Below are positions 37,403 through 45,611 of a stretch of 64,000 nt of DNA, piece after piece. The position numbers and the translations under genes are program-made. The stretch is from Alloyangia pacifica (GTDB lineage: Bacteria > Pseudomonadota > Alphaproteobacteria > Rhodobacterales > Rhodobacteraceae): contig NZ_CP022190.1 in NCBI RefSeq assembly GCF_003111685.1, positions 451,001-515,000 on the forward strand. The letters are read 5' to 3'. Below the pieces are notes generated by a model. It saw only the letters and a list, made by a program, of their open reading frames with translations. It ran no database searches and was not told the DNA's origin. Within the stretch, counting starts at the first letter, position 1. Every line of letters starts with the position of its first letter.

Positions 37403-37806
37403 TGGCCGGGGCGCTGCCGGAGTTCTTTTTCCGGACTCGCGACAACGGGGCCCTCGTGTTCCGCGTGGACAGCGAGAACCGGCAGCGCCGCATCGAGATG
37501 ACCCAGATTGCCGTGGTCAACCTGGGCAAGGGCGAGGTGCGCGCCCATGGCGAGCACCAGCTCACCCCCGAGGAACTGGCGGCGATCGGCGCTTGGATCG
37601 AAGAGCGCAAGGCGCTGCTGGCGCGGCGCGGCTTCGACGAGATGCAGCGCACCGTCGACCAGCTCAACGCCGCCGCGCAATGGGCGCAGTCCAGGGCCTC
37701 CGATACCGAACTGGACGAGCTCACCGACGCGCTGCTGCTGGCCATGCACGACCTGCGCGGCGTGCTGGTGCGCCGCCGGGCCGAGAAGCTCAGCCGCGAG
37801 GGCTGA
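37402..37806 (+). CDS. conserved small cytoplasmic protein coupled to the aminotransferase
   Basis: A 134-residue protein without a signal peptide or membrane helix. The first 45 residues look beta-rich (FFRTRDNGALVFRVDSENRQRRIEM, QIAVVNLGKGEVRA); the rest is helical and charged (LTPEELAAIGAWIEERKALLARR). It shows the GC-biased codon use of its neighbours, and its ATG overlaps the aminotransferase stop by one base, which implies translational coupling. I do not recognise the family; similar genes of unknown function follow aspC in several Rhodobacteraceae. Confidence 0.7.
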
Positions 37807-37826
37807 GCCCGGAACTCGGCAGCAAT

Positions 37827-38762
37827 TCACCCGCTGAAATTGTCGCGGATCCAGGCGTAGACCGCGCGCAGCTCTTCGCCCGGCTGGCGGGCCAGCATTC
37901 GCAGCATGTAGCCATGTCCGCTCTCGATCTCGGCCCGCGCGGCGGCGGGCAGGGCGGGCACCAGCGCCCCGGTCTCCAGCCGGCTGTCGATTAGCCCGCG
38001 CCAGCCGAGCGCCACGCCCAGCCCCTTTTCCGCAGCCTGGATCACGTGATCGTAGCTGTTAAAGCTGATCCGCTCGCCGCCTCCGCGCACCTCTGGTTCC
38101 GGCCCGAGCTGCTCCAGCCAGTTGCTCCAGGTGAACCAGGGTGCGCCGTGCTCCGAGGTCAGCTCGATGAGCGGTAGCCCCTGCAGCGGGTCCGGGCGAG
38201 CAAGACCCGGATGCGCCGCGAGGAAGCCGGGACTGCAGACGGCCATGACCCGCTCGGGAAAGAGACAGCAGGTGCGCTCGCTTTCCTCCTGCCGTGGCTC
38301 CATGCGGATCCGCAGGTCAGCTTCTCGATCGGCGCCGGCCTCGGGCAGTTGCCGCGTCAGCAGCGAGAGGCCGAGCTCGGGGAAGGCGGCGCAAAGCGAA
38401 GGAAAGACCGGCAGGAAGCGCAGGCTGGCAAAGGCGAGGTCGGTCTCGATCACCACCGTCCGGCGGCGGGCGGGGCGCTGGAACCGGGCAAAGCCGGCGG
38501 CGGCCTCGCCGAGATGCGGGGCCAGCGCCGCGCGGAGCGCCTGCCCGTCGCGGGTCAGCGCGACGCCGCGCCGCTCGCGCCGCAGCAGACCCTTCCCGAG
38601 CGCTTCCTCGAGCGACTTCATCCGCTGGCTCAGACGCGGCTGCGAGAGCCCCGCCAACTCGGCGGCGCGCGAGAGCTGGCCGCAGTCCGCCACCAGCAGG
38701 AAGAGGCTGAGATCGGCGCTGTAGCGCGCGAAGATGCCATAAGGATTATCAATGTCAGGCAT
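37827..38762 (-). CDS. LysR-type regulator of choline-sulfate utilisation
   Basis: A 311-residue LysR protein. The helix-turn-helix is at about residues 18-75 (LFLLVADCGQLSRAAELAGLSQPRLSQRMKSLEEALGKGLLRRERR), followed by a periplasmic-binding-like effector domain. The N-terminus MPDIDNPYGIFARYSADLSLF and the effector segment resemble the choline-sulfate utilisation regulator subfamily found next to betC. It is divergent from betC with a 178-bp gap, the classical LysR arrangement. Choline sulfate or choline as effector is inferred. The stop lies 20 bp from the end of the convergent small protein gene. Confidence 0.85.
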   Translation of the reverse strand: MPDIDNPYGIFARYSADLSLFLLVADCGQLSRAAELAGLSQPRLSQRMKSLEEALGKGLLRRERRGVALTRDGQALRAALAPHLGEAAAGFARFQRPARRRTVVIETDLAFASLRFLPVFPSLCAAFPELGLSLLTRQLPEAGADREADLRIRMEPRQEESERTCCLFPERVMAVCSPGFLAAHPGLARPDPLQGLPLIELTSEHGAPWFTWSNWLEQLGPEPEVRGGGERISFNSYDHVIQAAEKGLGVALGWRGLIDSRLETGALVPALPAAARAEIESGHGYMLRMLARQPGEELRAVYAWIRDNFSG

Positions 38763-38872
38763 TAGGTAATTTCGCGATGCTTATTGTCTGAAGTCAACTA
38801 CTCTCTTCAAAACTTATATCAGCATACAATGCGCAATCGCTGCGCGCCCCGCTTTTCCAACCGGCGGGCCGG

Positions 38873-38919
38873 GCGGCGTTGCGACAGAGACGCCCGCCCT
38901 TTGGCGGGCGCAACGCCGC
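38873..38919 (+). other. nested hairpin in the betC leader
   Basis: GCGGCGTTG (38873-38881) pairs with CAACGCCGC (38911-38919). Inside, CGCCCGCC (38891-38898) pairs with GGCGGGCG (38903-38910) around a CTTT loop, leaving a 9-nt bulge (CGACAGAGA). The structure ends 3 bp before the purine-rich ribosome site GGAAAGGA of betC. The pairing is read directly; whether it regulates translation, attenuates transcription or merely stabilises mRNA is unknown. Confidence 0.6.
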
Positions 38920-38940
38920 GTGGAAAGGACAGCGCCCCGC

Positions 38941-40464
38941 ATGAGCCAGACGAGCCGACCGAACATCCTGATCTTCATGGTCGACCAGCTGAACGGGACC
39001 CTGTTCCCCGACGGGCCAGCCGAGTGGCTGCACGCCCCCAACCTCAAGGCGCTGGCGGCGCGCTCGACCCGCTTCCGCAATGCCTATACCGCCTCTCCGC
39101 TCTGCGCGCCGGGCCGGGCGAGCTACATGTCCGGCCAGCTGCCCTCGCGCACCGGGGTCTACGACAATGCCGCCGAATTCGCCTCGTCGATCCCCACCTA
39201 CGCGCACCATCTGCGCCGCGCGGGCTACCAGACTTGCCTCTCGGGCAAGATGCATTTCGTCGGACCGGACCAGCTGCACGGCTTCGAGGAACGGCTGACC
39301 ACCGACATCTACCCGCCCGATTTCGGCTGGACCCCGGACTACCGCAAGCCCGGCGAGCGCATCGACTGGTGGTATCACAATATGGGCTCGGTCACCGGTT
39401 CGGGCGTCGCCGAGATCTCCAACCAGATGGAGTATGACGACGAGGTCGCCTACAACGCCACGCGCAAGGTCTACGATCTTGGCCGCGGCCATGACGACCG
39501 GCCGTGGTGCCTGACCGTCAGCTTCACCCACCCGCACGATCCCTACGTGGCGCGGCGCAAGTACTGGGATCTCTACGAGGACTGCGAGCACCTGCTTCCC
39601 GAGGTCGGGCCGATCCCCTACGAAGAGCACGACCCGCATTCGCAGCGCATCTTCGACGCCAACGACTGGCGCAGCTTCGAGCTGACCGAAGACGATGTGC
39701 GCCGCTCGCGACGCGCCTATTTCGCCAATATCTCCTATCTCGACGACAAGATCGGCGAGGTCATGGAGGCGCTGCGCGGCACGCGGCAGGAAGACAACAC
39801 CATCATCCTGCTGGTCTCCGATCATGGCGACATGCTCGGCAATCGCGGGCTCTGGTTCAAGATGTCCTTCTTCGAGGGCTCGGCCCGTGTGCCGCTGATG
39901 ATCGCCGCGCCGCAGATGGCGCCGGGCCGGGCCGACACGCCGGTCAGCAACATCGACGTCTGCCCCACGCTCTGCGACCTCGCCGGCGTGGCAATGGACG
40001 AGATCGCCCCCTGGACCGATGGCGAAAGCCTCGTGCCGCTGGGGCAGGGCGGGGCGCGCGGCACGCCGGTCGCCATGGAATACGCCGCCGAGGCCTCCTA
40101 CGCGCCGCTGGTCTGTCTGCGGCAAGGGCGCTGGAAGTACATCCGCTGCGCGCTAGATCCCGATCTCCTGTTTGATCTCGAGACGGACCCGCACGAATTG
40201 ACCAACCTCGCCGAAGACCCGCAGCACGCGGCCACGCTGGGCACCTTCCGCACCGCCGCCGATGCCCGCTGGGATCTTGCCCGGTTCGACGCCGAGGTGC
40301 GCCAGAGCCAGGCCCGGCGCTGGATCGTCTACGAGGCGCTGCGCAACGGCAGCTATTTCCCCTGGGACTTCCAGCCGCTGCAGAAGGCCTCGGAGCGCTA
40401 CATGCGCAACCACATGGATCTCAACGTTGTCGAGGAGAACGCGCGCTTCCCCCGCGGTGAGTGA
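38941..40464 (+). CDS. betC: choline-sulfatase
   Basis: Type I sulfatase that releases choline and sulfate from choline-O-sulfate, feeding glycine betaine synthesis or carbon and sulfur supply; 507 residues. The formylglycine motif is C55-A-P57-G-R59 (SPLCAPGRASYMSGQ), where the cysteine must be converted by a sulfatase-modifying enzyme encoded elsewhere. Metal-ligand segments are IFMVDQLNGT near residue 11 and VSDHGDMLGNRGLW near 295. The C-terminal RRWIVYEALRNGSYFPWD segment is characteristic of BetC. There is no signal peptide, so it is cytoplasmic and needs imported substrate. The ATG at 38941 follows GGAAAGGA. The BCCT gene follows 105 bp downstream. Confidence 0.95.
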   Translation: MSQTSRPNILIFMVDQLNGTLFPDGPAEWLHAPNLKALAARSTRFRNAYTASPLCAPGRASYMSGQLPSRTGVYDNAAEFASSIPTYAHHLRRAGYQTCLSGKMHFVGPDQLHGFEERLTTDIYPPDFGWTPDYRKPGERIDWWYHNMGSVTGSGVAEISNQMEYDDEVAYNATRKVYDLGRGHDDRPWCLTVSFTHPHDPYVARRKYWDLYEDCEHLLPEVGPIPYEEHDPHSQRIFDANDWRSFELTEDDVRRSRRAYFANISYLDDKIGEVMEALRGTRQEDNTIILLVSDHGDMLGNRGLWFKMSFFEGSARVPLMIAAPQMAPGRADTPVSNIDVCPTLCDLAGVAMDEIAPWTDGESLVPLGQGGARGTPVAMEYAAEASYAPLVCLRQGRWKYIRCALDPDLLFDLETDPHELTNLAEDPQHAATLGTFRTAADARWDLARFDAEVRQSQARRWIVYEALRNGSYFPWDFQPLQKASERYMRNHMDLNVVEENARFPRGE

Positions 40465-40569
40465 CCCCGCGTCCCTTCCGCGATTGCGGTCCGACCCATC
40501 AAAACCCGGCCGCCAATGGGCGCTGCGGCCGGAGTAATCCCAACGCCCGACCAACAGGGACAGAGCCGC

Positions 40570-42231
40570 ATGGCGAAAATTGAACCTCCTCTCTCAGACC
40601 TGCCGATCAAGACCGCCGACAAGGGTTTCTACAACGGCTTCTCGCTCGACGTGACCGTGACCTCCAAGCTTGCCGTGGGCGGGTTGGTGCTCTGGGCCGT
40701 CGCCTTCCCCGAGCAGGCGGGCGGCGTGCTCGGCGGGCTCAACACCTTCATCCTGGCGAACTTCGCCAGCTGGTACATCTACGTGATGGCGTTCTTCGTG
40801 CTGGTCTGCCTGGCGCTGGCGATCTGGCCTGCGGCCGGCAAGCTCAAGCTCGGGCATGACGACGAAACCCCCGAGTTCGACAACTTCTCGTGGTTCTCCA
40901 TGATGTTCGGCGCGGGCATCGGGGTCGGCATGCTGACCTGGGCGGTGGCCGAGCCGATCTACCACTTCCGCAACAACCCCGAGGTGATCCAGGGGCTTGC
41001 GGACGGCGAGAGCATGAACAACTTCATGAACGCCTACCAATACAGCTACCTGCACTGGGGCTTCTCTGCCTGGTCCTCCTACGCCATCGCCGGTCTGGCG
41101 CTGGGGTATTTTACCTACCGCCGCGGCCTGCCGCTGACCATCCGCTCGTCGCTGACGCCGCTCTTTGGCTCGGCGCTCTCGGGCCCGCTTGGCCACATCG
41201 TCGACATCGTCGCGGTGATCGCCACCATCCTCGGCGTTGCGCAGACGCTGGGCTTCGGCGTCGAGCAGTTCGTCGCCGGAATGAGCAAGATCGGCATCGG
41301 CGACTGGCTCGTCACCGCCGAGGGCAACGCCTCGCCCGCCGGCATCATCGTGGCTCTGGTGGTGATCATGGGCGCCTCGACCCTCTCGGCGCTCTCGGGC
41401 GTGGGCAAGGGCATCAAGTGGCTGTCCAACATCAACATGGGGCTGTCGATCTTCCTGCTGGCCTTCCTGATGATCTTCGGCTCCACTTGGTTCGGCATGC
41501 AGGCGCTCTTTCTCGGCATGATCGACTACATCATCGCGCTGCCGAAGATGCTGTTCACGGTCTACCGTCCAGACGGCACCGAGACCGGCGACGCGCTCTC
41601 GGGCTGGCAGGGCGCCTGGACGGTGTTCTACTGGGCCTGGTGGGTGGCCTTCGCCCCCTTCGTCGGTCTCTTCCTCGCCCGCATCTCGCGCGGCCGCACC
41701 ATCCGCGAGTTCGTGCTGGGCGCGATGATCGTGCCGTCGATCATGTGCTTCGTGTGGTTCTCCTTCGCTGGCGGCACGGCGATCGAAATGGAACTCTCGG
41801 GGGTCGCAGACGGCGCGATCTTCGGCTCCACCGACGGCGCTAAGATCTTCACCATGACCGGCCTCATGCTGGGCGACGTGCTGGGGTGGTGCATGGCGGT
41901 GATCATCGTGATTCTGCTGATGACCTATCTCGTGACCTCGGCCGACTCGGCGGTGCTGATCGTCAACACCATCAACGCGGCGGGCGACGAGGGCCCGAAA
42001 GCGCGCCCGCACATCATCTTCTGGGGCGTCACGCTCGGCCTCGTGGTCGGGGCGTTGCTGCTGGTCGGCGGGCTGACCGCGATCCAGACCGCCATGGTGA
42101 TCGGCGCGCTGCCCTTCTCGGTGGTGATGCTGCTGATGTGCCTCGGCCTGTTCAAGGCAATCTACCGCGACGGTCTGCGCGCGCGCCACGGCGTGCCCTC
42201 GGTGACCGTGGAGATGCCGCCCGCTGAATGA
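40570..42231 (+). CDS. BCCT family transporter (choline / choline-sulfate / betaine type)
   Basis: A 553-residue secondary transporter with 12 predicted membrane segments. Family motifs are FGAGIGVGMLTWAVAEPIYHF near residue 115 (glycine-rich TM3) and the TM8 aromatic box WAWWVAFAPFVGLFLARISRGRTIREF near 355. Conserved NNFMNAYQYSYLHWGFSAW precedes. It lies downstream of betC and the cognate LysR regulator, so import of choline-O-sulfate itself or of choline is likely; BetT and BetP relatives carry choline or glycine betaine. The start at 40570 is preceded by AACAGGGACAGA. The C-terminus is short, unlike BetT proteins with an osmosensing tail, which argues for a catabolic rather than purely osmotic role. 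Confidence 0.9.
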   Translation: MAKIEPPLSDLPIKTADKGFYNGFSLDVTVTSKLAVGGLVLWAVAFPEQAGGVLGGLNTFILANFASWYIYVMAFFVLVCLALAIWPAAGKLKLGHDDETPEFDNFSWFSMMFGAGIGVGMLTWAVAEPIYHFRNNPEVIQGLADGESMNNFMNAYQYSYLHWGFSAWSSYAIAGLALGYFTYRRGLPLTIRSSLTPLFGSALSGPLGHIVDIVAVIATILGVAQTLGFGVEQFVAGMSKIGIGDWLVTAEGNASPAGIIVALVVIMGASTLSALSGVGKGIKWLSNINMGLSIFLLAFLMIFGSTWFGMQALFLGMIDYIIALPKMLFTVYRPDGTETGDALSGWQGAWTVFYWAWWVAFAPFVGLFLARISRGRTIREFVLGAMIVPSIMCFVWFSFAGGTAIEMELSGVADGAIFGSTDGAKIFTMTGLMLGDVLGWCMAVIIVILLMTYLVTSADSAVLIVNTINAAGDEGPKARPHIIFWGVTLGLVVGALLLVGGLTAIQTAMVIGALPFSVVMLLMCLGLFKAIYRDGLRARHGVPSVTVEMPPAE

Positions 42232-42251
42232 AGCGGATGCGGTCATATGGG

Positions 42252-42279
42252 CCGGCCGGCGCAGCACTGCGCCGGCCGG
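42252..42279 (+). terminator. long GC hairpin after the BCCT gene
   Basis: CCGGCCGGCGCA pairs with TGCGCCGGCCGG around a 4-nt loop, a perfect 12-bp stem 20 bp after the stop. No T-run follows, so it may act with Rho or as an mRNA end stabiliser. Confidence 0.6.
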
Positions 42280-42454
42280 TGGCGCTTCTCGCCTGCGCGC
42301 TGTTTCCCTACGGTGCGCAATTTGCCGGATAGCGCGGTAATGTCGCTCTCGGCCCCAGTGGTGCGGCGAAATACGGCGAAAAATTGACATAACCCCATCG
42401 CCTGCTAGCCTCGGGCCAAGAGTTTCCCGAAGTGCGGGTTTGTGAGGGATGAAT

Positions 42455-42787
42455 ATGCGAGTTCTCAGCGTTTGCGCCGCGGCAGCGGCATTGGTGGCCC
42501 TTGCGGGCGCAGCACAAGCGGGCAGCCAGGGATACCCCGGCGACATGTACATGCCCGGCTCCGCGGGCTTCGTGGCGGGCGCCGGCAACGCGCAGCCGCT
42601 GGTACAGGCCTACCCCGGCCCCAGCATGTGCGCGGGCAAGCAACAGCCGGTGATCCTCGGCGGCCAGATCTGGTGCGGCACCCCCACCGGCGGCCTCTAC
42701 GCGGAGCCTGCCCAACGCGCCCGCCGCAGCACAATGGGCACGCAGGGCGCGCCGCTGCCGCGGGCCTATGTTCCGGCCGGGCAGTAA
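42455..42787 (+). CDS. small secreted protein, unknown function
   Basis: A 110-residue protein with a signal peptide (MRVLSVCAAAAALVALAGAAQA). The mature part is rich in Gly, Pro and Tyr (GYPGDMYMPGSAGF) with two cysteines (PSMCAGKQQP, GQIWCGTP) that may form a disulphide. Of two near-adjacent ATGs (42449 and 42455), the second has GAGGG at a proper 6-bp distance, so it is chosen. No family was recognised. It lies alone between the BCCT terminator and suhB; TTGACA at about 42385 upstream looks like a -35 element. Confidence 0.65.
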   Translation: MRVLSVCAAAAALVALAGAAQAGSQGYPGDMYMPGSAGFVAGAGNAQPLVQAYPGPSMCAGKQQPVILGGQIWCGTPTGGLYAEPAQRARRSTMGTQGAPLPRAYVPAGQ

Positions 42788-42885
42788 GGCGTCGCTTCGA
42801 CGCACCTCTCAAGGCCATACGGACTTGGCTTTTTCCGGCGAGCCGCGTATACGCGCGGCTTGAACCAATTCCGGGAACCGTCGCC

Positions 42886-43677
42886 ATGCAGGGCAGTGCC
42901 AATCTCAACATCATGATCAAGGCCGCGCGCAAGGCGGGTCGGTCGCTGGTCAAGGACTTCCGCGAGGTCGAGAACCTTCAGGTCTCGATGAAGGGTGCAG
43001 GCGACTTCGTGTCGCGCGCCGACATCGCCGCCGAGAAGATTCTCAAGGACGAGCTGCTGGGCGCCCGCCCGACCTACGGCTGGCTTGGGGAAGAGGGCGG
43101 TGGCCAGGACGGCGAAGATCCGACCCGCCGCTGGATCGTCGATCCGCTGGATGGCACCACCAACTTCCTGCATGGCCTGCCGCATTGGGCGATCTCCATC
43201 GCGCTCGAGCACAAGGGCAAGATCGTCGCTGGTGTGGTGTTCGATCCGGCCAAGGACGAGATGTTCTACGCCGAGAAGGGCGCCGGCGCCTGGCTCAACG
43301 ACTCGCGCCGCCTGCGGGTCTCGGGCCGCCACCGCATGATCGAGGCGATCTTCGCCACGGGCGTGCCCTTCGCCGCGAAGAAGACCCTGCCGGCGACCCT
43401 CAAGGACCTCGCCCGCCTGATGCCCGAATGCGCCGGCGTGCGGCGCTGGGGGGCGGCGGCGCTCGATCTGGCCTATGTGGCCGCGGGCCGCTACGACGGC
43501 TACTGGGAGCGCGAGCTGAACATCTGGGACATCGCCGCGGGCGGTCTCATTGCCTCCGAGGCGGGCGCGCTGGTCGAAGGCATCCGCGAAGACCAGGACC
43601 CCTACGAGACGGGCTCGATCCTCTGCGCGAGCAACAATATCTTCGACGCCTTCGCCAAGACCATTCGCGAGGTCTGA
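42886..43677 (+). CDS. suhB: inositol-1-monophosphatase family protein
   Basis: Mg-dependent phosphatase of the SuhB/IMPase family; 263 residues. GWLGEEGGG near residue 65 and IVDPLDGTTNFLHG near 83 are the two metal motifs; ELNIWDIAAGGLIASEAGA near 211 holds the third. It begins MQGSANLNIMIKAARKAGRSL as in alphaproteobacterial SuhB. Besides inositol phosphate it may act on other sugar phosphates, and in Escherichia coli SuhB also binds NusA in rRNA transcription. A strong terminator follows. The upstream extension of the frame is the antisense-free spacer and carries no ribosome site. Confidence 0.92.
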   Translation: MQGSANLNIMIKAARKAGRSLVKDFREVENLQVSMKGAGDFVSRADIAAEKILKDELLGARPTYGWLGEEGGGQDGEDPTRRWIVDPLDGTTNFLHGLPHWAISIALEHKGKIVAGVVFDPAKDEMFYAEKGAGAWLNDSRRLRVSGRHRMIEAIFATGVPFAAKKTLPATLKDLARLMPECAGVRRWGAAALDLAYVAAGRYDGYWERELNIWDIAAGGLIASEAGALVEGIREDQDPYETGSILCASNNIFDAFAKTIREV

Positions 43678-43721
43678 ACGGGGCGCGCGCAGCCCGCGCA
43701 ACCGCGGGCGACCGGAACAGG

Positions 43722-43748
43722 AAGGGAGCCGCATGGCTCCCTTTTTTT
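43722..43748 (+). terminator. strong rho-independent terminator of suhB
   Basis: AAGGGAGCC (43722-43730) and GGCTCCCTT (43735-43743) form a 9-bp stem with a GCAT loop, followed by a run of seven T. It lies 45 bp after the suhB stop. Confidence 0.92.
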
Positions 43749-43795
43749 ATCCGCGCTTGTTTTGAAGCAGAAATACGCCCGCCGGAGCCGCCCGC

Positions 43796-44179
43796 TCAGC
43801 GGTCGGATGGATGGTTGACCCCGTCCGACCATGGGATTGGCTCGTGCTCTGCCGGGTTTACCCCTTCGATGCCCCCTATGTTCACCCCGAACTCATTCGG
43901 GTTCGACCGGCGCCGGTGGTACATGTAGATGCCGCAGACCGAGCAGAAGTAGTGCTGCGCGGTGTTGGTGCCGAACTGGTAGAGCGTCATCTTGTCCGCG
44001 CCCTTCACCACCTCGACCCCGTCTTTCGGCGCGGTCACGGCGGCGGCGCCCCTGCGGCGGCAGAATGAGCAGTCGCAGCGACGGGCCGTGTTCAGCCCGT
44101 CCGCCAGCGTCACGCGCAGCGCGCAGGCGCCGCAGTGGCAGGTGACGGTGACCGGCGCGCTCGTCAAACTCCCGACCAT
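43796..44179 (-). CDS. GFA family (glutathione-dependent formaldehyde-activating-like) zinc protein
   Basis: A 127-residue protein of the CENP-V/GFA superfamily. Zinc-binding cysteines are in VTCHCGACAL (about 14-20), RRCDCSFCRRRG (about 35-40) and HYFCSVCGIYMYH (about 79-82); the closing segment is EFGVNIGGIEGV. The original formaldehyde-activating role applies to only some members, so the true reaction is unknown. The start overlaps the end of the upstream rhomboid gene by 16 bp, so both are probably one transcript. The longer frame upstream lies inside the rhomboid gene and is not used. Confidence 0.88.
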   Translation of the reverse strand: MVGSLTSAPVTVTCHCGACALRVTLADGLNTARRCDCSFCRRRGAAAVTAPKDGVEVVKGADKMTLYQFGTNTAQHYFCSVCGIYMYHRRRSNPNEFGVNIGGIEGVNPAEHEPIPWSDGVNHPSDR

Positions 44180-44940
44180 GGGCCCTTCCTTCCGTTCTGG
44201 CGTGTTCCGGCGCGCGGGATATGTGTGCGGCCGATGGCGTATTTGGCGGCGGGATGCGGCGGCTGGCCGTGGGTGCGGTTCCAGAACGCCGGGCCGCCCC
44301 GCGCCAGCCAGACCGGGGCGATCATGAGGAGGCCCGCGACGAAGCCGCCCACATGCGCCCAATAGGCAACGCCGCCCTCGGCCCCGGCGCTGCCGATGCC
44401 GCTGAAGATCTGCAACCCGAACCAGACCGCCAGCAGCAGCCACGCGGGGATCGGCAGCACCTTGAAGATGATGATCAGGATGATGAGGATGTCGACCCGC
44501 GCCTTCGGAAAGAGCAGCAGGTAGGCGCCCATGACCCCGGCGATCGCCCCCGAGGCGCCGACCGTGGGCACCGCCGAGCCGGGATCGGCCAGATATTGCA
44601 GCAGCGCCGCCGCGACGCCCGAGGCGAGGTAGAAGAGCAGGTAGCGCAGGTGCCCCAGCATATCCTCGATATTGTCGCCGAAGATGAACAGGAACAACAT
44701 GTTGCCGAAGAGGTGCATGACGCCGCCATGCAGGAACATCGAGGTGAGGATGCCGGTGTATCCGTAGCCCTGCGAGATATGCGCGGGGAAGAGCGCCCAC
44801 CGCTCGAAGAAGACATCGAGCGCGGCGGGGTCGGTGAACAGCACCCAGTACCCCAGGAAGATCACCGTGTTGGCGATGATCAGCGCGTATGTGACATAGG
44901 GCGTGCGCCCCGAGGGGTTGTGATCTCGGATCGGGAACAT
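44164..44940 (-). CDS. rhomboid family intramembrane serine protease
   Basis: A 258-residue membrane protein with six predicted transmembrane segments. Catalytic serine is in TVGASGAIAGVMGAYL near residue 145 (GxSG motif) and the catalytic histidine in VAYWAHVGGFVAG near residue 210; HGGVMHLFGNMLFLFIFGDNIED near 80 is the conserved TM2/loop region. Rhomboids cut transmembrane substrates in the lipid bilayer; the substrate here is unknown. The start MFPIRDHNPSGRTPYVT at 44940 matches the usual N-terminus; an upstream in-frame start at 45042 would add an odd leader. It overlaps the GFA gene. Confidence 0.93.
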   Translation of the reverse strand: MFPIRDHNPSGRTPYVTYALIIANTVIFLGYWVLFTDPAALDVFFERWALFPAHISQGYGYTGILTSMFLHGGVMHLFGNMLFLFIFGDNIEDMLGHLRYLLFYLASGVAAALLQYLADPGSAVPTVGASGAIAGVMGAYLLLFPKARVDILIILIIIFKVLPIPAWLLLAVWFGLQIFSGIGSAGAEGGVAYWAHVGGFVAGLLMIAPVWLARGGPAFWNRTHGQPPHPAAKYAIGRTHIPRAGTRQNGRKGPWSGV

Positions 44941-45171
44941 GGCTGCCAGAGTGACGCGCGCGGGCCGGTCGTCAAGGGCGGATCGGCCGGACGCGTGGAA
45001 AATCCCTGCACACAGGCTGTCCCCGCCGCGGCCGGGCGGCACATCTCCTCTTCGGGCGCAAGCGCTGCGTGACCGTAGTTATGCTTCAGCGTCCTGAGAA
45101 CGTGCGGGGTACCGGCCGGGGAGGCTGCACGTGGTAGCCCTCGCAGACAGATCCATTTCAAAGGTCTTTGG

Positions 45172-45600
45172 TTATTCGCCGCGCACGACGAAGACCGACT
45201 GTTTGGCGTGGCGGACCACCCGGGCGGCGTTCGGCCCCAGAAGGTAGTCGGCAAGCTCGGGGGTGTGCGACGACAGGACGATGGCATCGGCCTTGAGCTT
45301 GTCTGCGGCGATGAGGATCTGGTCGTAGATGCGCCCGTGTAGCACGTGCGGATGCACCTCGACCGCGTCCGGCACGTTGGCGTTCACCCAGTCCTTGAGC
45401 TTGGCGCCGACCTCCTTGAGGGCGCCCTTCTCGAAGCCCTCTCGAAAGTAGCCCGAGACCATCGACATGCCGAAGTCGGGCAGCACGGTCACCACGTGCA
45501 GCACCATGCCCTCGCCGCCGAGGTGCAGGGCCGTCGGCAGCGCCTTGGTCCAGCTCGCGGGGGCCGAGAGATCGATGGGCAAAAGGATCGTCTTGTACAT
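45172..45600 (-). CDS. universal stress protein (UspA family), TRAP-associated
   Basis: A 142-residue UspA-fold protein: MYKTILLPIDLSAPASW at the N-terminus and DAIVLSSHTPELADYLLGPNAARVVRHAKQSVFVVR at the C-terminus. The second region contains an ATP-loop motif that differs from the classical G-2x-G-9x-G(S/T). It begins 12 bp after the stop of the TRAP permease gene and is probably in its operon. In Halomonas elongata the UspA protein TeaD binds ATP and regulates the TeaABC TRAP transporter, so a similar regulatory role is a fair inference. Confidence 0.9.
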   Translation of the reverse strand: MYKTILLPIDLSAPASWTKALPTALHLGGEGMVLHVVTVLPDFGMSMVSGYFREGFEKGALKEVGAKLKDWVNANVPDAVEVHPHVLHGRIYDQILIAADKLKADAIVLSSHTPELADYLLGPNAARVVRHAKQSVFVVRGE

Positions 45601-45611
45601 CGCAAGGCTCC

